64,000 bases of DNA, from positions 17,766,445 through 17,830,444 of the forward strand of contig NC_133778.1 of NCBI RefSeq assembly GCF_003597395.2. The letters run 5' to 3'. This stretch comes from Chelonoidis abingdonii (lineage: Eukaryota; Chordata; Testudines; Testudinidae). This document shows, in pieces, positions 56,710 to 64,000 of this stretch. The stretch's first letter is position 1; every line of letters begins with the position of its first letter. A program made the translations under genes and the position numbers. The notes beneath the pieces are model-generated. The model searched no databases. It was not told the DNA's origin and saw only the letters and a list, made by a program, of their open reading frames with translations.

Positions 56710-58536
56710 GGGCTGGCTAGGTGAGTAGGTACCACTCCTGTATGTGTTCCATATGAAGCTGCAGTCAGTTTAATGAGATAGCTAATTGACGAGTGCTACT
56801 TCCTTCACTTGTCCATTAGGATAAGTATAGCACATGGATATCTTCCCCATCAAAGACAAGAAAATGCATTAATTTTGGACTTCTTAGAGCTGCTAATAAA
56901 TCTGACACTGTCTGGCAGTTTTCTTCATTTCCTACCATTTGACAGATACTGTGATCACAAGTTACAGAGAATGTATTTTCCTCTGTGAAATTATCATTCC
57001 AGTAAAACTAGCCAGAATGAAACATTATCAAGGTACAGAAGCAGGGTATCATTTTATTTTATTTTTAACTTTAGGAAGTGACTCTGCAAATGTCTGTTGG
57101 TGGGAGCACAATATAAATTCATAACCCTGCACTATGTTGTATATATGAATTTATTATAACAAATAAACATACCAGGTGCTTGTTTTTGCAGCAAAGTTAG
57201 TATTCCTCTCACAAACAGCCAGCCTGCTTTTAGACAGACCCCTTACTGTAAATCCTTGCGACAACTTCCCCCCCCCGCCCCAACTGACATTTGTGTGGAA
57301 TCAAGCAAAATCTTCCTCGTAATTTTTCATTACTAATGGCTTCTTTTTGGTATGTGCGTTTGAGAGGAGGGAAGGCAAAGGGCAGGAAAATCAGTTTTAA
57401 GTGCTCTGCAAATGATCTTCCTGAATCTGGGCCTCATAAATCCTATCAAATGTTATATTTCATCAATAGGCTGGAAAAGCTTTTTTCTCTGCAGTGATGA
57501 AGCCCAGCTTTAAAATTTATGGTTTCATTTTAGAAATGGACTATAAAAAGAGGCTGAGTTAGCTGTCTATCAACTGAACCTGAAACTAGCAAGTAAGGTG
57601 TGGGCTTTCAAAATGTTTATATATATAATTGAGTGTATATCTATTTGTGTGTGTGTGCATGCATATACACACACCGTTTTAACAGAAACAGCTCTTAAAA
57701 ATGCAAAAAGGTTTGATGATGATGATGACAGATTGATGTTGCGTTGTCATAAGAATATCCATACTTGAGTGTAACATTCCTTTTTTCATTAACTGATAAG
57801 AATATTATTCTTCCTAAAATCCCTCCATTCAAACTAATAATTCCACTAAAGGAAATATCACATTAACATGATAAAAAATTTATCTGACACAGTTTGACAA
57901 GCGATGGGTCACTGTGATTTGCCTTATGAATTTATATTTGGAGGGGTTCTAGCTATCTACATCCCAGAGTTGCTTCGTCAATCAGATACCACGATGATGG
58001 GGATGATATAAGAATCCAAGTGGAATAGGAAAAAAAAAGTCTGGATTAATTCTTATGCAGGATTATCACCACACATTACCATGATCTTTGCTGCTCAGAT
58101 CAATCTGAAATGTAAGTATTGGTGGTGCCACAAAGCCTAGCAGTCTCATTGTTTATTATACCATGATGGAAACCTTAGCCTTTGGGAACATAGCTGAAGC
58201 TGAATAGTGAATGTTAAAGAAGAGTTATGCAGTGTTGAAGTTACATTTATTCCAAGCAAAGAATCAGAAAACAAAGCAATCTCTTCTTCTCTTGCTGCTG
58301 AGCTAATACACACAAAATTAAACACTGAAAACTAAATTTGGATAATGTTAGCATTACTGGGGACACGCACTCCAAGGTAATTTCTGAAATAAGCACTTAA
58401 AACAAGCAGCTGATATTGCTCATTTATGGTCAGTAATGGGATATGCCACCAGTGGCAATGGACAATCACTTCTCCAGTGTTAGCAGGCAATGTAGCATAT
58501 ACAGAGCCATATCATCCTCCAGCATTGTGAAGTCCT
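56710..58536. other. intronic sequence, mostly unique
   Basis: No exon recognised. A short (GATGAT)n run lies at 57716-57726 and alternating purine-pyrimidine text at 57620-57672. The stretch 57740-58010 (TTATCTGACACAGTTTGACA, GCGATGGGTCACTGTGATTT) could be conserved non-coding DNA. Confidence 0.4.
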
Positions 58537-58544
58537 CTTATAGA

Positions 58545-59198
58545 TAGGGCCCTACCAAGTTCATGGTCCATTTTAGTCAATTTCACAGTCAGGTTTTTTT
58601 ATAATCGTAAATTTCATGATTTCAGCTATTTAAATCTGAAATTTCACAGTGTTGTAATTGTAGGGGGTCCTGACCCAAAAAAGGAGTAGTGTGCGTGTGG
58701 GTGGTTATTGTAGGAGGGTTTACGGTACTGCTACCTTTACTTCTGTGCTCCTGCTGGTGGTGGTGCTGCCTTCAGAACTGAGCAGCTGGAGAGCAGTGGC
58801 TGCTGGCCGGGAGCCCAGCTCTGAAGGCAGAGCCATCACCAGTAGCAATGCAGAAGTAAGGATGGCATGGTATGGTATTACCACCCTTTCTTCTGCACTC
58901 TGCCTGCAGAGCTGGACCCTCAGTCAGCAGCCAATGTTCTCAGGCCACCCAGCTCTGAAGGCAGCAGTGCAGAAGTAAGGGTGGCAATTCCACGACCCCC
59001 CTAAAATAACCTTGCAACCACCCAAGCAACTCCCTTTTGGATCAGGACCCCCCAGTTTGAGAAACGCTTGGTCTCCCCTGTGAAATTGGTATAGTATAGG
59101 ATAAAAGCACACAAAAGACCAAATTTCATGGGGGGCGGGAGACCAGATTTCACAGTTTGTGACACGTTTTTTATGGCTGTGAATTTGGTAGGGCCCCA
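58545..59198. mobile_element. complete non-autonomous hAT element (654 bp)
   Basis: The terminal repeats TAGGGCCCTACCAAGTTCAT and the reverse complement of GAATTTGGTAGGGCCCCA are flanked by a perfect 8-bp duplication, CTTATAGA (58537-58544 and 59199-59206). The interior contains internally inverted GC-rich segments (AGCTCTGAAGGCAG at about 58818 and 58951, mirrored by CTGCCTTCAGAACTGAGCAG at about 58768). Open frames within it (58691-58978 and 58924-59199) are not genes. Confidence 0.93.
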
Positions 59199-59206
59199 CT
59201 TATAGA

Positions 59207-59479
59207 GCTTAATAAAGGGTTAAGGGCCATATTGTGCCTCCATTTTACTGTGAAGCAGTTGATTGCAGTGGGGTTGCAAGGAGCATACACCAGGGCAGAA
59301 TGTAGCCCTTAAAGATTTAGACACACTTTGGGTTGCGTTAAGGATGCCATGCCATGCTTATTGTTGGGAATGGCCTTTCTTTTATCATTACATATAGCCC
59401 TCAGTATGAAGTTTTGTATTTACATTTATATTTGTTTCAGTACTAAGTTTTTAGTGAAAGTAACTTGGTATTGGGGAAG
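59207..59479. other. intronic sequence with an old repeat scrap
   Basis: Text at 59263-59310 (TTGCAGTGGGGTTGCAAGGA, CACCAGGGCAGAATGTAGCC) resembles an old amniote repeat; the rest is unrecognised. Confidence 0.3.
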
Positions 59480-59586
59480 GGACTGTCTTTTCATTCTGTT
59501 TGCACAGCACCCTGCACAATGGGGTTCAGGTCTATGACTAGGGCTCCTAGGGATTACAGTGATACAAACAATAAATAATAATAATA
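59480..59586 (+). repeat. MIR/L2-like amniote SINE tail, copy 3 of 4
   Basis: TTTGCACAGCACCCTGCACA, ATGGGGTTCAGGTCTATGAC, TAGGGCTCCTAGGGATTACA and ATACAAACAATAAATAATAA: the best-preserved copy in the window. Confidence 0.7.
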
Positions 59587-60602
59587 TGAAACACAGTATA
59601 TTGAAATGCAATAGGTGATACCCTAACATGTACCAATGAATAATGCTGCAGCCTCTTCCATTTGAATGGGATTTCTTGTTACTGGAAGACATCTTTAAGA
59701 GGTCTTAACCAGAAGATTCTCTTGGCACGTCTGTTGAATGGTACATTTCCTTACTGCAGTGATGGATATTGGCACTGTTCGATAAGCACAGAAGTTGCTG
59801 TGAAAATCCAGAGGTTGAAATATAATTATAATTTAAAAAATATTTTCAGATGCCAATAGAGTGATCCAATTTAACATTAATACTCATGAATGTTTAAAAA
59901 ACAATGTTTAACAGTGTCTTAGGAAGCTACAAAGTTATTAAAGGGCTCTGACGGGGAAGAGTAATAATTTTGGAAGTGCAAGAGATATACACTCGCTTTC
60001 TCTCTTTCCCTCATAGTATTTTATATTTGTTTCTGTTCCAAGATTTCACTTTAATCATGTAATTCAGGTCTTCCAGACTGCTCATGCAATTTTCAATACC
60101 TGAATTAACTTTTCTTTAGGCTAAACTCCCTGTCTGTCAACGACAAGAAGTGCACCACACACACTTTCTCACTCATTTCAGTCCTCTTTCTTCTTAATTT
60201 CTCTCCTGTTTCCTATTTCTGCACCTGTTTTTCTACAATTTCTCTCAAACGTCACTGCCCCCTTTCCATTCTCTTCCTCCACACTCATTCTCTCCAGCCC
60301 TATCTTCTCTTTTCGGTTTGATCAAGTAAAACTAGCCCTTGTTTATGTTGGGAAATGTGTAGTTCAAGGGTGATAAGATATACATAACCTTTCCCCTCTT
60401 GGACATGAGTTTGAATCTGGCTTTGATCAATTGTGACCAAAATTCATCACCATCAGATGATTTTTCAGCGTCATTTATGTGAAATGCATTGTGGGTCTTA
60501 CTCCAGCATACCTGCCTAATCACAGGCTTTTGGCAATTTCTCTGGCTGTGAAACTGCCTGCAAAATCTTAGGGTTTTCAGTAGTACAAAACATAAGAGAG
60601 AC
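59587..60602. other. intronic sequence, nothing recognised
   Basis: A pyrimidine-rich stretch spans about 60118-60320. No exon is supported. Confidence 0.35.
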
Positions 60603-60730
60603 TATTATTATTGGCACTGCAGTTGCGCCTAAGAGCCCCAGTCATGGACAAAGCCCCATTGTGGCATGTGCTATACAAACACAGAACAAAAAGGCAGTCC
60701 CTGCCCCAAAGAGTTTACAATCTAAGTATG
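60603..60730 (-). repeat. MIR/L2-like amniote SINE tail, copy 4 of 4 (reverse)
   Basis: The reverse of the family: TATTATTATTGGCACTGCAG, AGAGCCCCAGTCATGGACAA, AGCCCCATTGTGGCATGTGC, then further upstream family text (CAGTCCCTGCCCCAAAGAGT, TTACAATCTAAGTATGACAT) that is absent from the other three copies. Confidence 0.7.
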
Positions 60731-63700
60731 ACATACGAAGCATCCAACAGCTGATGTGGGAGTAGACACATACAACAGGCAGATGGGGCGGTGGGAGGAC
60801 ACAAGGTAGCAGTATGTGTGACAGTGATGCTGAATATATTGAAAACAAAGAGATGTGTGTCTTGCCTAGGCAGGCTGCAAAGAAGACAGTCCATGAGCCT
60901 GAGACCCCCTGTTGTCTGGATTCTTTTAAAAGTCTACTGTATAATATTTGCCTGATTTTTTTTTTTAATGACTTGATATATTTTCTCGGCAAACTGGAAA
61001 AAGCAACGTTGGTGGAAGGGAAATGTGTAAGGGTGAGCCAAGAGTAAAGTCACGGAAATTTCAGTTTCCCAGTGTAGGTAGTAATGATGGACAGATGCCC
61101 ATATCACAACTGGCAATCTCAGCAGAAAAATCAAGGACCAAATAAGCATACAAATGGATCAGAGCTTCCAACCCCAGAGTATCACCCATCAAGGATGTTC
61201 CTGCAGGGATGGTATGATGCACTTTGGCAGATTGGATGGAGGGAATTTGCACTGCAGTCCGTACAGTATCTGTTCAGTGGACAGAGAATGTGATTATTTA
61301 GTGCTGTGTATCCAGCATCCCTCACAATCACTAATTGTAGGGAAGAAATAAAGCTGGGTCATTAAAAAACTGTACATCCAGACTGAAAAAAAAATTGATA
61401 TGAAGTTTCCATCTGATGCATTTTGTAATGACCAGTGGTTCTAAACCCCAAAGGAGGTAGATTATTACTGTCTAAAGCACAATCACCTTAAAATTTCTCA
61501 TTTCCCTTGAAACTCATTTGTCAATAATCAAATGGATTTTTGATCTTATTAATATGCAAAATTACCCTTCCTTTTCTTTCCATCTGATACACTGCTCCCT
61601 ATGGAATAGTCATTAAGGCTGCTCCACGAATTAACTCCATTTATAGGCAAAAGCAAGAACAGAGATACACCCTCACCGCCTTACCCCTCTCCAATGGAGA
61701 GCCCGTGACATATTGAATATACACTTCTTGAACATACCCTGAATCTTCAGGCACGCAGTCTGGAATTCAGAATCTGAGCTTGGTCCTGGGTTTCCTGTTT
61801 GGCTGCAAAATGTGCTTTCCCTAATCCCTCAGGCTGCTTTGCACTGTCAGTTTTGTTTTCTATTCCAGATTTCTGCTATATCTTTTTTATCAATATAGGA
61901 AACAAAACAAAACAACTGACATGAAGGAGACAGCCACAGAATTCACACTCATAAAGAAAACATAGGACTATATGTCCACATTTGCATTGGAATATTGTGA
62001 CCATCTGTAAAATATTGACCTGATCCTGTGCCCGCTAAAGACAATGGCAAAGGTTCCATTGACATCAGGGCCTATGAGAATTGTGCCAATAGTTTACCAC
62101 TATGAACAGAACATTACAAAATAGTTCAGTACTGCCCATGGTAGTCATGGAGACAATGATAAAGTGCCTATGGCTCACTCATCACACTAACTAAATCCTC
62201 CACCCTTAAATCCTATGGCAGAATCAGTCAATTCTTTGTCCTTCAGAGAAAAATAAAATAAATGGTGCTATATTACTGCAGTTCAGCTGAGCATTCCAAC
62301 AACATATACTCATGTGGGTGCAATCTGGACCCGTGGGCAAATTTCCTTTAAGAAAACAGATCATATTCCAGTGGTTTGCAAGTGGTATAAAAATAGAATC
62401 CTTGCAGAACGATATTTCAACTTTTCATTATCCCAAAGAATGTATAAGCTTATTCAGGTATTTCATAGCTGTGATGTTCCAGAGGATGGTGGTCTGCATC
62501 AGAACAGCAGTTGTGAAATTAGCTTCCTAGATTTCTTATCTGCATCTCTTCATTGCTTCTTGGCAGGAATATATGCTTAGATGGTAGATTTTATAATTCA
62601 GATATGCGCTCAATGTACTTTCTTAGGAATTCTTAAAAATCTGTAACAAGATTATGGGTGACATACTGGTCCTGTGGAAGTCAATGACAATGACAGTAGC
62701 TGAGCTCTCACTGCATTGCTAGCTGGAGCATCAGCAGACGGATCAGTAGCTCGAGTTGAAAGCACCACTTGTGCTAGAGTACGGGAGTCAGGTTAGTGGC
62801 AACACTTGAGATACACTTCAAGCTAACACTGCAGTGAAGACAAGCCCTGAGATTCACAATGAACTGTGTGTCTGGAATAGAACAAACCCAAATCAACTCT
62901 TCCCTTGTTTCTTATGCTGTCAGTCATTTTCCAAAAGATCAGCAACAAGTTATCTCAGTCTGCTATTGCAGGAAAGATTACATAAAGAGATGAATTTCAT
63001 AGCATGCTTAATATGCAGACTCATCCTGATCTCCAGTTGTGGGTACCTCCATAGCCAAGGAGGGTCTTTTGTCTAGAATGCTCTTGGATAACTCGGTTGG
63101 AGATTGTCATCTTGTTTAATCATAGCTGCTATGAAGGTGCACACAGAGGGACAGAGACACGCACACAGGTGGTCTCTGAGCCAGCATGGACCTAGCCCAT
63201 CAAAGGATTTAAAGATCAGGACTGACACACTGGAACAGATCCAGAAATGTATGGATAGCCAGTGTAAGACACAGTGAACCAGTCATACATGCTTCCTTCA
63301 CTTGGCTGTTGTCTAAAGCCTGTCATACACCACCACAATCCCTCAAACCCAGATTAATGCTGTGCACAGACTACACTCTTACTCCTATGAAACTGAGCAT
63401 TTTCATCTAGACTATGGATTGTCTCAGAGATCAGTTTAGAGGAGGCAAAGCCCATAAATGATGGATTGGAACAGAAGTCAGGAGACAGAAAAATTATATT
63501 TACCTACCTCAAAAGGGAGTTGAGTGACTACTGTAACATCTGTTAATCGTGTTCAGATCCTAAAATGGCAAAATCTCTCTACAGAAGTACAAAGTACTAT
63601 TCATTATTATTACGTCTCATGAAAGGGAAACAATTCACAAAGAGGGATGCATACGAAATCAAACATACTCTGCCCAAGGTTTTTTTTGTTTTTTTTTTTA

Positions 63701-64000
63701 AACTTTCTTATTTTTGATTAGTGCATTCCTCACGCTGACATCCTCCAATGCATAACATACTGTTCATACTGTAAATCACTGCCAAGGAAAAATATTTTAC
63801 TGAATAAAGGACCTATTAATCTATTCACACTTAACTAGATTTTCTTACTCTCCATCGCTTTTGTAATACACTTTAAAAACATTTGTCCCTAAGGAGTCGA
63901 TGAGTGCGACACCGGAGGATACTAGCATCTACAACAGTAATGGAGAATCCAATACACACAGGTTCTTGTTTCACAGAGCTGTGCAACCATTTCCCCTCTT
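60731..64000. other. intronic sequence, mostly unique
   Basis: No splice-bounded coding exon was recognised. Text at 62020-62080 (CCTGATCCTGTGCCCGCTAA, CATTGACATCAGGGCC) and 62660-62690 belongs to the old palindromic amniote repeat group. Text at 63195-63280 (CATCAAAGGATTTAAAGATC, AGGACTGACACACTGGAACA) looks like another old interspersed repeat. T-rich runs lie at 63681-63700. Confidence 0.4.

Noticed and set aside
58691..58978. 95-codon plus-strand frame with a leucine/valine-rich start resembling a signal peptide
   Set aside because: It lies wholly inside the 654-bp hAT element.
60642..60992. 116-codon minus-strand frame
   Set aside because: Much of it runs through the reversed MIR/L2-like repeat at 60603-60730; no domain.
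1..64000. CRISPR arrays, operons, bacterial or phage genes
   Set aside because: Base composition, repeat classes and spliced exons are all vertebrate; no regularly spaced short direct repeats with unique spacers were found.

Overview
The window is vertebrate nuclear DNA, very probably from a hidden-necked (cryptodiran) turtle. The evidence is its repeats: a tRNA-derived SINE of the Cry I/PolIII type, CR1 and L3-type LINEs, L2-clade remnants, an R4-like (restriction-like-endonuclease) LINE, and many 8-bp-TSD hAT elements of kinds I recall from turtle assemblies. Species assignment is inference; no database was searched.

The only host-gene signal I can support is two coding exons on the minus strand, at 45379-45514 and 13609-13688. 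Both have AG/GT splice sites and matching phase. Their peptides resemble the C-terminal part of the polarity scaffold PAR3-like protein (PARD3B). Nearly the whole window is therefore intron of a large minus-strand gene: about 31.9 kb between the two exons, about 18.5 kb upstream and 13.6 kb downstream. The first coding exon, the PDZ exons and the last exon are not here. Almost all other open reading frames are chance or come from mobile elements.

Layout. 1-1060: end of an R4-like LINE followed directly by a 400-bp near-perfect palindrome. 1061-7900: mostly unique intron with an L2 endonuclease remnant. 7962-8765: L3/CR1-type LINE tail split by a hAT element. 10935-12502: L2 and L3 remnants and a foldback repeat. 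13609-13688: PARD3B exon. 16730-21480: a nest in which an L3-type LINE was split by an antisense CR1 (itself split by a hAT element) and by a foldback hAT that keeps the transposase C-terminal domain in both arms. 22180-27077: a hAT-like element with a 43-bp tandem array, then an antisense Gypsy-like LTR retroelement holding a stack of palindromic elements. 28118-29065: an LTR-like repeat with an internal 150-bp duplication. 29066-45378: mostly unique intron, with hAT, Tc1/mariner-like and SINE insertions, a MIR, and possible conserved non-coding blocks. 45379-45514: PARD3B exon. 45868-46218: another large palindrome. 47797-48560: antisense CR1 carrying a 52-bp insert copied from 1.8 kb away. 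48850-64000: unique intron with smaller repeats and one complete 654-bp hAT element.

The clearest unusual signals are the density of foldback (palindromic) DNA elements, the double-hATC foldback element, and the 52-bp templated insertion flanked by a 7-bp duplication. I saw no bacterial, viral-genome, CRISPR or RNA-gene features.
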